Shown one piece after another: positions 1-6,964 of a stretch of 12,778 nt of DNA. The first letter of the stretch is position 1. Every line of letters starts with the position of its first letter. The notes below the pieces were generated by a model. It saw only the letters and a program-made list of their open reading frames with translations. It ran no database searches and had not been told where the DNA came from. This stretch comes from SbD1 sp039679945 (GTDB lineage: Bacteria; Desulfobacterota; Syntrophobacteria; Syntrophobacterales; Syntrophobacteraceae), in assembly GCA_039679945.1 (NCBI GenBank), contig JBDKTY010000263.1, positions 1 through 12,778 of the forward strand, given 5' to 3'. A program made the position numbers and the translations under genes.

Positions 1-31
1 GGCGGGCTTTCCTCATTCTGGAGACGAGCAT
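1..31 (-). CDS. Start of an unidentified minus-strand gene (cut by window edge)
   Basis: Only the first ten codons are present (MLVSRMRKAR). The ATG at 31-29 is preceded on the minus strand by GGAGG at a good distance, and it lies 37 nt after the stop of the H-protein-like gene. This looks like the next gene of the same operon. Nothing can be said about its function. An ATG at residue 6 is an alternative start, but the Shine-Dalgarno site fits the first one better. Confidence 0.4.
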   Translation of the reverse strand, partial: MLVSRMRKAR

Positions 32-68
32 TCTATCCTCCACTCAAGGTATTTCTGGATGTTCCTCT

Positions 69-962
69 TCAGGTGAGAAGGAATTCATGAACGAGGTCCT
101 CCCATTCCAGGTGCGGAAGGTTGCTGACGATATCGTCCACTATTTCGCCCCCGGTGGCGGCAAGGGAAACACCGTAGAGCGCATGAACCATCTCTTCGAG
201 TCTTGTTGCCTCGGAGCGCAGCCATTTGATGGCCGTCGTTTCGAAAAGAAGGTTCCGGATGTTTTTTTTCATTGCCCGAGGTTCAATCACGATAAGCCAA
301 CCTAGCCCATAGGGCTCTTTTTTGACCAGACTTGGATCTCTTAGGATCTTCTGATTCGTCGCGACTACAACGCCCTTCATGGGCGAAATCATGGCTGCCC
401 CCTTCTCCTTTCTCAGGAAAGTCCAGCCAGGCGCATTCTGTTCAAGCCTTTGGCCGATGTTCGGGAGGCGCACTTCGGTCGGACTTCCAAGTAACCGCAG
501 TGTGAAATCATCAATCCCCATGCGTATAAATCCACCATTTTCCACGCGTGCCCAACCGTGCCCTCGGGAGTAGTAGTAGTTGTCCGCCATCACGAACCCG
601 GCAATTTTGCTTGCAAATATCCCTTCCACCGCACCCGAGAGGTCTTCCTCGTCCAGGTCCTGATCAAACTCGCATACGTTGCACTGGTAATTGTTAGCAC
701 AGAACTTGTACTGAACTCTGCCGGATAGCATGTGCCGACATTGCCTTTGGAAGAAGGGCTTCTGTCGCATGACATCCCTCCAACTGACAAGTACTGTTGG
801 CTTCGTAGCCACCCCTCTGGTCATAGCTTTGTCAAATGGGCAGCTTGTACAATTATAGGCGTTCTCACAGATTTTGAAATTTATCACCTTTGCCGCCATC
901 CAAATACATGGGTTCTTCGCAACTGGCGGTAAACCATTTGATTCATTTTTATTCAAATCCAT
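69..962 (-). CDS. Glycine cleavage H-protein-like protein with two N-terminal four-cysteine motifs
   Basis: This is a 297-residue protein. Residues about 127-228 have the fold signature of glycine cleavage H protein: SRGHGWARVENGGFIRMGIDDF, then LPNIGQ, ISPMKGVVVATN and EPYGLGWLIVIEP. In true GcvH a lysine eight residues before the conserved Pro (here P194) carries lipoate. Here that position is E186, flanked by K185 and K187, so lipoylation is doubtful or the lysine is shifted by one. Residues 19-100 hold a duplicated motif, C19-x12-C32-x5-C38-x2-C41 and C75-x12-C88-x5-C94-x2-C97, each followed by x-F-D, suggesting two metal or Fe-S sites. The protein is more than twice the length of GcvH (about 130 residues), with a charged helical C-terminus. 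GAGGAG lies 8 nt before the chosen ATG. No other glycine-cleavage gene is near, so a redox or regulatory role is more likely than glycine catabolism. That role is inference. Confidence 0.82.
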   Translation of the reverse strand: MDLNKNESNGLPPVAKNPCIWMAAKVINFKICENAYNCTSCPFDKAMTRGVATKPTVLVSWRDVMRQKPFFQRQCRHMLSGRVQYKFCANNYQCNVCEFDQDLDEEDLSGAVEGIFASKIAGFVMADNYYYSRGHGWARVENGGFIRMGIDDFTLRLLGSPTEVRLPNIGQRLEQNAPGWTFLRKEKGAAMISPMKGVVVATNQKILRDPSLVKKEPYGLGWLIVIEPRAMKKNIRNLLFETTAIKWLRSEATRLEEMVHALYGVSLAATGGEIVDDIVSNLPHLEWEDLVHEFLLT

Positions 963-1805
963 GGCATTTCTCCTCTATTCCGCATAAGGTCTTGGTTGAA
1001 TTGCAAGCTTAGTTACTATCCATTCACAAGATCCGTACCATTTCACCTCATGCCAGTACATACTCCAGTTTATCCCTGTAATATTCAGATCAAAGAATGC
1101 CGACAATACTGTTCATTGCCTCCAATACCAATAGCAGCCTATATCCAAAGGATTTAATCGAAGGCTCCACCTGACCGACGCCTCATTAGCAAATCAGTGA
1201 CATTTTGGTATGATCTGTTTATCGGAACTACCGGGAATGATAATTTATCAATGGCCCCACGGCTCCATTTCCCTATAAATCCATGTGACGCCCAGCTTCC
1301 GGTCATATGGACAGTTTCTTTCCAGGGTGTTCAGAATCTTACCCCGCCGTCCAGGTCGATGTTTTTCTCGCGCGGTAGTTTAAGACCATTTTCTGTTGCT
1401 TCCCGAGAGCTGTCCCGACCTGAACCGACAGCTCGACCCCGGCGGAATCGGAATACATCGGATAAGGGTGTGGGACTGACGCCCCGGATCAATTTCGGTT
1501 GCTCGGAAGATATCTCCAGTCAGGGGGATAAAGCTCGATTGGTGACATATTCAGGTATCTATTTTGCAACCACTTTCTATCTGAACGACGCCAACAATCC
1601 ATTGCTGTCTCTCATTCTCTCGCGGTTTCCACACTCAGTTCGATCCTCGTTCCATTTCCATTATGGGAAGCGGAATAGATGTAAAAGACTCGCCTGCTTT
1701 TCATGAAGCAGTGCTCGGTATGAACCTCGCGGACATTTCCAGGGTTAAGAAGTGAGTCTTTATCGGTTTTTCTTTGCGGCAATTTGATTAGAAAGGGTCT
1801 CGGCC
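963..1805. other. Long gene-free interval (843 bp)
   Basis: This interval separates the divergent H-protein-like and response-regulator genes, so it must hold both promoters. A plus-strand open frame of 169 codons (1197-1706) shows no family I recognise, low-complexity Arg/Ser/Pro-rich translation and no Shine-Dalgarno site, so I do not call it a gene. Within it lies an inverted repeat, GAGCTGTC (1407-1414) and GACAGCTC (1427-1434) with a 12-nt loop and no T-run. A weak -24/-12 candidate lies at 1553-1568. Decayed mobile DNA is possible, but no terminal repeats or transposase motifs could be recognised. Confidence 0.5.
1553..1568 (+). promoter_or_regulatory. Weak candidate sigma-54 promoter
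   Basis: AGG-TAT-N5-TTTGCA has the required GG and GC dinucleotides (1554-1555 and 1566-1567) exactly 10 nt apart and a good -12 half (TTTGCA), but its -24 half is poor (AGGTAT against TGGCAC). It would give a leader of about 227 nt to the response regulator. It is much weaker than the three other elements in this window. Confidence 0.22.
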
Positions 1806-3152
1806 ATGACAGGCAGAACAAAGATCCTGGTTGTTGACGACGAATTGATTCAACGGGAATCTCTCAGTGGCTGGTTCAAGAAGTTCGGCTATGAAGTCGA
1901 TGATGCCGACAATGTCAACAAGTCCATGGAATTGCTCGATCAAAAGGACTATGACCTTGTTTTTCTGGACCTCAGAATGCCGGACATGAATGGAATTACG
2001 TTGCTCGAACGTATTAAGACCGCCTATCCATTGACTCAGGTCGTAATGCTTACCGCGTGCGGGTCAGTGGAAACCGCTGTTGAGGCCATGAAGCTGGGAG
2101 CTTGCGATTACGTCACAAAGCCCGTTGAACCCGGAGATCTTGTCCGTATAGTCGAGGAGTCGCTGGGGCAAAAACAGATCGTGAATGAGCCCATGAATTC
2201 AGCACCTCCTAACGGTTCTTCAGACTTTCGCGAAAACCTCATAGGCGTCTCACCTTGCATGCGCCAGCTTTTCAGTCTGATCAACCAGATTGCGAAAGTT
2301 GATTCTCCCGTCCTGCTCCAGGGGGAAACCGGTACTGGGAAGGAACTCGTGGCCAAAGCCATCCACGCGAACAGCGAGCGCTGCTATCAACCGTTTATCC
2401 CAATCAATTGTGGGGCTTTCCCGGAGACTTTACTGGAAAGTGAACTGTTTGGCTATGAGAGTGGTGCGTTTACCGGAGCACTAAAAGCCAAGAAGGGGCG
2501 AGTCGAGATGGCTCATGGTGGAACGCTTTTCCTGGACGAAGTGGGAGAGATCCCATTGAAAATGCAAATTGATCTATTGCGGGTCCTTGAGGAACGGACT
2601 TTTCAGCGAGTAGGGGGAACGAGGGACCTCAACGTTGATTTCAGGCTCATCTGCGCCACTCACCGGGATTTAGCCAAGGAAATTGAAAGGGGCATCTTCC
2701 GTCAGGATTTCTATTACAGGCTGAACGTGATCGAGGTGGAAATCCCTCCCCTTCGCGGTAGAGTAGAGGACATCCCTGAACTGGCCCGCTATTTCCTGGA
2801 CAAAATCCGCGCTGAAACCAACAAGCCGATCACCGGGATTCACCGTGATGGGCTGGAGTTCCTTCAGAGCTACTCGTGGCCAGGAAACGTTCGTGAACTT
2901 GAAAACGCGATCGAACGCGCGGTTGTGCTTGCAAAAAGCCGCTATTTGAGCAAGGATGATTTCGGGTTTCTTGTTAGGCACTCAGGACAAATCATTCCAC
3001 AGACCCTTGATGAAAGCGAAAAACAGCATATTGGCAATATCCTCAACCTATGCGGTTGGAACATTACCAAAGCTGCTGGAGTGTTGGATGTCAGCCGGAT
3101 CACGCTACGCAGCAAAATAAAGAAATACAACCTGCGTCCGGCTGCGGCATAG
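1806..3152 (+). CDS. NtrC-family sigma-54-dependent response regulator
   Basis: This 448-residue protein has the full NtrC layout. The receiver domain (about 5-120) has acidic pair D11/D12, phospho-acceptor D55 in VFLDLRMPD, T83 and K105. The sigma-54 AAA+ domain (about 145-375) has Walker A GETGTGKE (173-180), the sigma-54 contact loop GAFTGA (220-225) and Walker B LFLDE (241-245). A Fis-type helix-turn-helix (about 415-440, NITKAAGVLDVSRITLRSKI) ends the protein. A cytoplasmic transcription activator of sigma-54 promoters, switched on by phosphorylation, is therefore well supported. No histidine kinase is in the window, so the input signal is unknown. The nearest downstream sigma-54 promoter is the one at 3927-3941, before the DUF5320 gene, a plausible target. 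The Shine-Dalgarno site before the ATG is weak (GAAAGGG, about 9 nt away). Confidence 0.95.
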   Translation: MTGRTKILVVDDELIQRESLSGWFKKFGYEVDDADNVNKSMELLDQKDYDLVFLDLRMPDMNGITLLERIKTAYPLTQVVMLTACGSVETAVEAMKLGACDYVTKPVEPGDLVRIVEESLGQKQIVNEPMNSAPPNGSSDFRENLIGVSPCMRQLFSLINQIAKVDSPVLLQGETGTGKELVAKAIHANSERCYQPFIPINCGAFPETLLESELFGYESGAFTGALKAKKGRVEMAHGGTLFLDEVGEIPLKMQIDLLRVLEERTFQRVGGTRDLNVDFRLICATHRDLAKEIERGIFRQDFYYRLNVIEVEIPPLRGRVEDIPELARYFLDKIRAETNKPITGIHRDGLEFLQSYSWPGNVRELENAIERAVVLAKSRYLSKDDFGFLVRHSGQIIPQTLDESEKQHIGNILNLCGWNITKAAGVLDVSRITLRSKIKKYNLRPAAA

Positions 3153-3182
3153 GCAGGCACGATTCCTTCTTTGCGTTTACAT

Positions 3183-3749
3183 ATGCAGTCGGGCAAATCA
3201 ATCAGGCTTAAATTAGCTCTTATCCGCATGGGGCCGCTAACGGACCTCGAAACAAGCGTGGTAGCCGCCAACATCCAGGCTGTCCTGGGGATCAATGTTT
3301 ATACCCATAACAGCGTTAATGTCCCCGAAGAAGCATTCCAGGAAAATCGCCTGCAATACGATGCGGGGCTGGTACTGAAATACCTCTCTCGATATCTCCG
3401 TCCGGATTACTCTCACATTCTGGGAATCACGCATGTGGACCTTTGTACACCCATTCTGACCCATGTGTACGGACAGGCTGAATTGGGTGGCAGAATAGCG
3501 GTTATTTCCAATGCCAGGCTACTCAAAGACACGGATACGACCGCCGCTTTGCCAAGCCGGTACTATGAGCGCCTGGCCAAAGTCGCCCTCCACGAGGTCG
3601 CTCACACATTTTCCCTCTACCATTGCGACACAGAAAGATGCCTCATGCGGTTCAGTTCAGGGCTCAAGCAGCTTGACCATCTGGATATATGGTTCTGTGG
3701 CCGATGCGAGTTCATCCTGCACAGGACGCTTGCGAACAGTCGCGGCTAG
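3183..3749 (+). CDS. amzA: Archaemetzincin family zinc metalloprotease
   Basis: The 188-residue product carries the archaemetzincin signature. H137-E138-x2-H141-x5-H147 is the zinc site. It runs directly into C148-x4-C153-L-M155 and then C172-x2-C175, a second structural zinc site with the Met-turn methionine. The family core NRLQYDAGLVLKYL, ILGITHVDL and GGRIAVISNARL is also present. The usual glycine of HExxHxxGxxH is serine here (S144), an unusual but probably tolerated change. A soluble peptidase with unknown natural substrate is expected. I chose ATG 3183 over the in-frame TTG at 3171 because the family begins shortly before the first beta strand (SIRLKLALIRMG). Neither has a clear Shine-Dalgarno site. 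It starts 30 nt after the response regulator and is probably co-transcribed with it. Confidence 0.87.
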   Translation: MQSGKSIRLKLALIRMGPLTDLETSVVAANIQAVLGINVYTHNSVNVPEEAFQENRLQYDAGLVLKYLSRYLRPDYSHILGITHVDLCTPILTHVYGQAELGGRIAVISNARLLKDTDTTAALPSRYYERLAKVALHEVAHTFSLYHCDTERCLMRFSSGLKQLDHLDIWFCGRCEFILHRTLANSRG

Positions 3750-3859
3750 GATACCCTCAACTGTATTCCTGGTGGATCTCACCAGAAATCGCTTCTCTTC
3801 GACAAGTCTGGTCCCACGAGATAAGAGGTGCATTCCGCACCCCGCCGGGTACTCCAAAA

Positions 3860-3874
3860 GGTTCATTGTGAACC
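3860..3874 (+). promoter_or_regulatory. Palindromic candidate enhancer site (GGTTCA-N3-TGAACC)
   Basis: A perfect 6-bp inverted repeat with a 3-nt centre lies 53 bp upstream of the -24 GG of the sigma-54 promoter at 3927-3941, about 80-93 bp before the predicted start of transcription. That is the usual place for an NtrC-family dimer to bind. The related half-site GGAACC follows at about 3911-3916. Binding by the response regulator encoded at 1806-3152 is inference. Confidence 0.45.
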
Positions 3875-3926
3875 ATCAAATCGCGCGCCTCGCCAGCGGA
3901 GTGGCGCGGTGGAACCATTTCATCGA

Positions 3927-3941
3927 TGGCATGCACTTTGC
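3927..3941 (+). promoter_or_regulatory. Sigma-54 (-24/-12) promoter of the DUF5320 gene
   Basis: TGGCAT-GCACT-TTGC matches the consensus TGGCAC-N5-TTGC at all but one informative position, with GG (3928-3929) and GC (3940-3941) exactly 10 nt apart. Predicted transcription start is near 3953, giving a leader of about 114 nt before ATG 4067. No sensible alternative gene start lies closer. Confidence 0.75.
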
Positions 3942-3964
3942 CCCTATTCAGGGCAGGCTTCCTC

Positions 3965-4000
3965 AACTGGAGTGTTAAACTCCCAGTTCAAAGACTTTGA
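3965..4000 (+). promoter_or_regulatory. Structured 5' leader of the DUF5320 transcript
   Basis: Just after the predicted transcription start, AACTGGAGT (3965-3973) can pair with ACTCCCAGTT (3979-3988) around a 5-nt loop, a 9-bp stem with one bulged C. It is directly followed by the 13-bp palindrome TCAAAG-A-CTTTGA (3988-4000). A further palindrome TTAACTGTTAA lies at 4031-4041. These may stabilise the mRNA or be operator sites. No known riboswitch class was recognised. Confidence 0.35.
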
Positions 4001-4066
4001 TTCAGCTTTGGAAGCCATGGCCAAATCCTGTTAACTGTTAAGCAGTCTTCTATCGAGGAGGGTACA

Positions 4067-4432
4067 ATGCCAGGTGGTGACGGAACAGGGCCCATGGGTA
4101 TGGGGCACAACACGGAGAAAAGATCGGGCCGGAGAACAGGTGCGCCTGCAAACCCTCAACAGGGTGGCGCCTTCGACGGATTCGGCCGGCTCCGACATTG
4201 CGGTGGGCGTGGCTTCAATAGACGCCATCAAGTGCCGGGGCAGCCGCGCTTTGATGAAGGAAGCGCATCGAGAGGAGAGCGGACGACTTTCAACCAGCAG
4301 GGGAGCTCCCAGGAGGAGTTGGAATACCTGAGAGACTACGCTGCCGGCCTTGAAGACTCGTTACGATCTATCAGAACAAGAATAGCGGAGATCCAGGAAG
4401 GCCAAAGAACAATTACTCAAGCACCGGAATAG
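4067..4432 (+). CDS. DUF5320 family protein
   Basis: The 121-residue product begins MPGGDGTGPMGMG, the hallmark of DUF5320 proteins, small proteins of unknown function common in anaerobic bacteria and archaea. The usual continuation GPMTGRGAGYC is diverged here (HNTEKRSGRRTG), so the cysteine often seen there is missing; the only cysteine is C45. A Gly/Arg-rich middle (20-75) is followed by a probable coiled coil (about 81-112, EELEYLRDYAAGLEDSLRSI), which suggests oligomerisation or partner binding. GAGGAGGG precedes the ATG at good spacing. Its own sigma-54 promoter and its position behind a sigma-54 activator suggest it is expressed on demand as part of that regulator's response. The function is not known. 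Confidence 0.82.
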   Translation: MPGGDGTGPMGMGHNTEKRSGRRTGAPANPQQGGAFDGFGRLRHCGGRGFNRRHQVPGQPRFDEGSASRGERTTFNQQGSSQEELEYLRDYAAGLEDSLRSIRTRIAEIQEGQRTITQAPE

Positions 4433-4438
4433 CGGAAA

Positions 4439-4482
4439 CATGAGAACCCCGGGGCGGTTCCACCCACCCCGGGGTTCTCATG
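4439..4482. terminator. Strong bidirectional hairpin between convergent genes
   Basis: A perfect 16-bp inverted repeat (4439-4454 and 4467-4482, arm CATGAGAACCCCGGGG) encloses a 12-nt loop. It lies 6 nt after the DUF5320 stop and 52 nt beyond the stop of the convergent HdrA-like gene. The stem is very stable. There is no good T-run on the plus side and only TTT on the minus side, so termination may rely on the stem or on Rho. Confidence 0.7.
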
Positions 4483-4534
4483 CACTGATCATTTGTGCTC
4501 AGTCACCGCATTCCAATCGTTTTTTCGCACTCCA

Positions 4535-6964
4535 TCAAACAGCCCTGGGAAGAGAAAAGAGAGGATATGGCGCGCGGTATTCACATATTACCCTGCCTTC
4601 TTCCACCAAGCTGCCAAGAGCCTTGCTGACTATGATCGGTCGTTCTCCCAGAGCCCCGGCAATCTCCGGAGGGTTAAGCGAACGGGTCCCGTCAAGCGCT
4701 CCGACTATCCTCGCCGCCAGATACTCCTCCTCCAACACTTCCTGAACAACTTCGTCAAAATCCACTGCATTCAATTGATTTCCTGGAAACCTCGGTTCCG
4801 AAGGACGCCTGAGGCTGGCTCCCAGCACCCAGCGCATCCGGGGACGATGGAGCGTGGAGTGGGCGGCAAGCAGGAGCTTTCGAGAATTTTCTCCACGATC
4901 GATCGGTTTCATGCGATCCACCTCGCTAAGGAAAGACTCCACCATACGAACAAAGACATCCGGTTCGTTTACTTCAACATAGCCCAGCGAAATGCGTTGC
5001 CTTTCCAGACCGGACATCCCGAGGAGTTTTTTCATCAGACTCACCCGGTACCAGGTGTGATCCACTCCATACCCGTAGTGGCACGATGCCGAAGGTGTAC
5101 ATCCAGCCATCAGGATGAAGTTGGCGCCATTAAGGAAAGCCATCGAAAGGATAGTGGGGTCTATAATGCCGAGGCAACGCACAGGGATCAGAAACAGCCT
5201 GCTGGAGTAGGTGTACTTGCGAACGGCAGCCAACTCAGAGGCCCCCTGCGCCCCCCACCCGCAGGCGAACCCCAGGACATCCTTTTCTTTCATGTGTGAG
5301 ATCACTGCCCTTACCCGTGCTTCAAGCTGCTGAGAACTGTTGTTCAAAACCTTCATGGCCCCGTAAGGACAGGCAGCCGCACAACTCCCGCCGCCATCGC
5401 ACAGATGCGGATCGACCTCCCGCGGAACCGGGCCCTTTCCCGGCCTGATGTTTTGAACGGCCCCGCAGGTACATATTTCGTTGCACAATCCGCACCCCTG
5501 GCACAGATCTTTGTCTACAGACACAACCATGAGCGGACTCGCAAAAGAACCATCCCGTGCCTTTTTCCTGAGCCTGATGGCCTCCCTCGCTGCGCGTTTC
5601 CCCTGCCGCAAGGCCTCGCTCAGGTCGCATGGCTCCATTGCAGACCCGGCAATTATGGGCCATTTCACGGGCTCATGGGTCGCCTTGACCTTGAGCGGCG
5701 CCTTTTTTATACCTATCTCATCCGCGAAAACGGGCAGATACCGAATCAGATCCGGCTTGCTTGCGGAGATGGGGCAAGGCTCCGATGAAACCACCAGATT
5801 GTCCCACTTGATTTCGTGCTCCAGATGATCTCCCGGCCCCACAAAGGTAACGTAGCCGGACTGCACGACCGGATGGACATCCGGATCATAAGCATACGCC
5901 TCGATACACCTGGCACGCTCCCCGACACGGCTCTCATCCGTGGAAGGCAGCCGCACCCCGGCGGGATAGAGTATAGTAGGCTTAACCCTTGGATATTTCT
6001 TCACTATAAACTGACTGTTGTTCCAGGCTGCGATGACCGACATCTCCTGGAATTTCAATCCATTTCCCTGGCCGTTCACCCAGAACACAACCCTGCCGGA
6101 CCTTATGGCTCCACTGGCCAGATTATCCTCGAGTTCAACCTGGTCTAAGACATGCCCGCAACCGCCAATCGTCGGTTTCAAACCGGGGGCAAACTTCCGG
6201 TCGACTGCCAGAATAACCGTCGAACCGCTGATTTCCTCTACTGTGCCATCCGGCTGTACCGTGCCCAGCCTGTAGTCCCCCGTGTGACCGTCCAGATATT
6301 CAAGAGGCCTGTCCGGTAATATGGTCACATAGGGAGCGCAATAGACGTCCTTGAGCAGCGCTTCCATTTCATCGGCGAAGAGCCGGGACCCGGGATATCT
6401 TCTGAGCAGGGAGACCAAGGCATCCTCCGGAGTGGACGCATCGGAGAATAGGATGCACTCCATCCGGTTTCGGGCCAACTCCCTCGCCGCCTCGAATCCC
6501 GATACGCCGCCTCCCACGATAAGCACCGGTCCCCCGAACTCGACATGCGTGGGAGGATGCGGTTCCAGACAGAACAGGCTTGCGGCCGCCCCGGCAAGCA
6601 GGGCCTCGGCCTTGTATGTGAGTTCATCCCTGGGATTATCGTGTACCAGCGCGATATGGTCCTTCAAATTGACCATTTCGATCTGCGATTCCATGATACC
6701 AAACCGGCGGAGCATCCCCATGAATCTTTCTTTCATAATCCTGTCGGAGCACGCTCCCATCAGTACACGGTTCAGACCTTCCGCTTCCACGGTTTTCACC
6801 AGTTCGTATAACCCGCCGGCAAGGCAGTACCGGGAATGAGCATGGACACTTATTATCCCATCTCTTCCATTTAACCGACTCCCTATTTCCTCCAGATCCA
6901 ACCGTTTTCCAATAACCCTTCCACAGTCGCACAGAAACAGGCCTGTCTTTATTCCATTGTTCAT
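4535..6964 (-). CDS. HdrA-like flavoprotein fused to MvhD-like domain, with C-terminal winged-helix-like region
   Basis: This 809-residue protein has the HdrA N-terminal region (GLFLCDCG, 8-15; GACSDRIMKERF, 70-81) and a Rossmann FAD-binding motif IVGGGVSGFEAA (149-160). A first ferredoxin site C488-x2-C491-x2-C494-x3-C498 is complete. The second has C522, C528 and C532, but glycine (G525, codon GGC) replaces the second cysteine. An MvhD-like domain (about 560-680) follows, with C568, C597, C622 and C628. The usual CxWC is CGWG here, and GCHPGDCHY is GCTPSASCHY, one residue longer. Residues about 735-800 look like a winged helix (NPPEIAGALGERPIIVSKALGSLVEEGRV). HdrA flavoproteins split or merge electron pairs, and MvhD links them to a partner. 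Here the likely partner is the NuoEF-like pair encoded just upstream. The ATG overlaps the previous stop by four bases (ATGA) and has GGGAGG before it. Bifurcation is inference, and the lost cysteines make full activity uncertain. Confidence 0.88.
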   Translation of the reverse strand: MNNGIKTGLFLCDCGRVIGKRLDLEEIGSRLNGRDGIISVHAHSRYCLAGGLYELVKTVEAEGLNRVLMGACSDRIMKERFMGMLRRFGIMESQIEMVNLKDHIALVHDNPRDELTYKAEALLAGAAASLFCLEPHPPTHVEFGGPVLIVGGGVSGFEAARELARNRMECILFSDASTPEDALVSLLRRYPGSRLFADEMEALLKDVYCAPYVTILPDRPLEYLDGHTGDYRLGTVQPDGTVEEISGSTVILAVDRKFAPGLKPTIGGCGHVLDQVELEDNLASGAIRSGRVVFWVNGQGNGLKFQEMSVIAAWNNSQFIVKKYPRVKPTILYPAGVRLPSTDESRVGERARCIEAYAYDPDVHPVVQSGYVTFVGPGDHLEHEIKWDNLVVSSEPCPISASKPDLIRYLPVFADEIGIKKAPLKVKATHEPVKWPIIAGSAMEPCDLSEALRQGKRAAREAIRLRKKARDGSFASPLMVVSVDKDLCQGCGLCNEICTCGAVQNIRPGKGPVPREVDPHLCDGGGSCAAACPYGAMKVLNNSSQQLEARVRAVISHMKEKDVLGFACGWGAQGASELAAVRKYTYSSRLFLIPVRCLGIIDPTILSMAFLNGANFILMAGCTPSASCHYGYGVDHTWYRVSLMKKLLGMSGLERQRISLGYVEVNEPDVFVRMVESFLSEVDRMKPIDRGENSRKLLLAAHSTLHRPRMRWVLGASLRRPSEPRFPGNQLNAVDFDEVVQEVLEEEYLAARIVGALDGTRSLNPPEIAGALGERPIIVSKALGSLVEEGRVICEYRAPYPLFSLPRAV

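Noticed and set aside
1186..1206. Minus-strand TGTCAC...TTTGCT resembling a sigma-54 promoter for the H-protein-like gene
   Set aside because: GG is changed to GT and aligned spacing is one base short; too far from the start codon as well.
1197..1706. Plus-strand open frame of 169 codons
   Set aside because: No recognisable family, no Shine-Dalgarno site, atypical Arg/Ser/Pro-rich translation and no support from neighbours; kept only as part of the intergenic interval.
1755..1775. Possible sigma-54 promoter just before the response regulator (CGG...TTTGCGG)
   Set aside because: GG and GC are 9 nt apart instead of 10, and the -24 half does not match.
4493..5299. Plus-strand 268-codon frame opposite the HdrA-like gene
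   Set aside because: Lies antisense within a gene with many conserved Fe-S and FAD motifs; its translation shows no family features.
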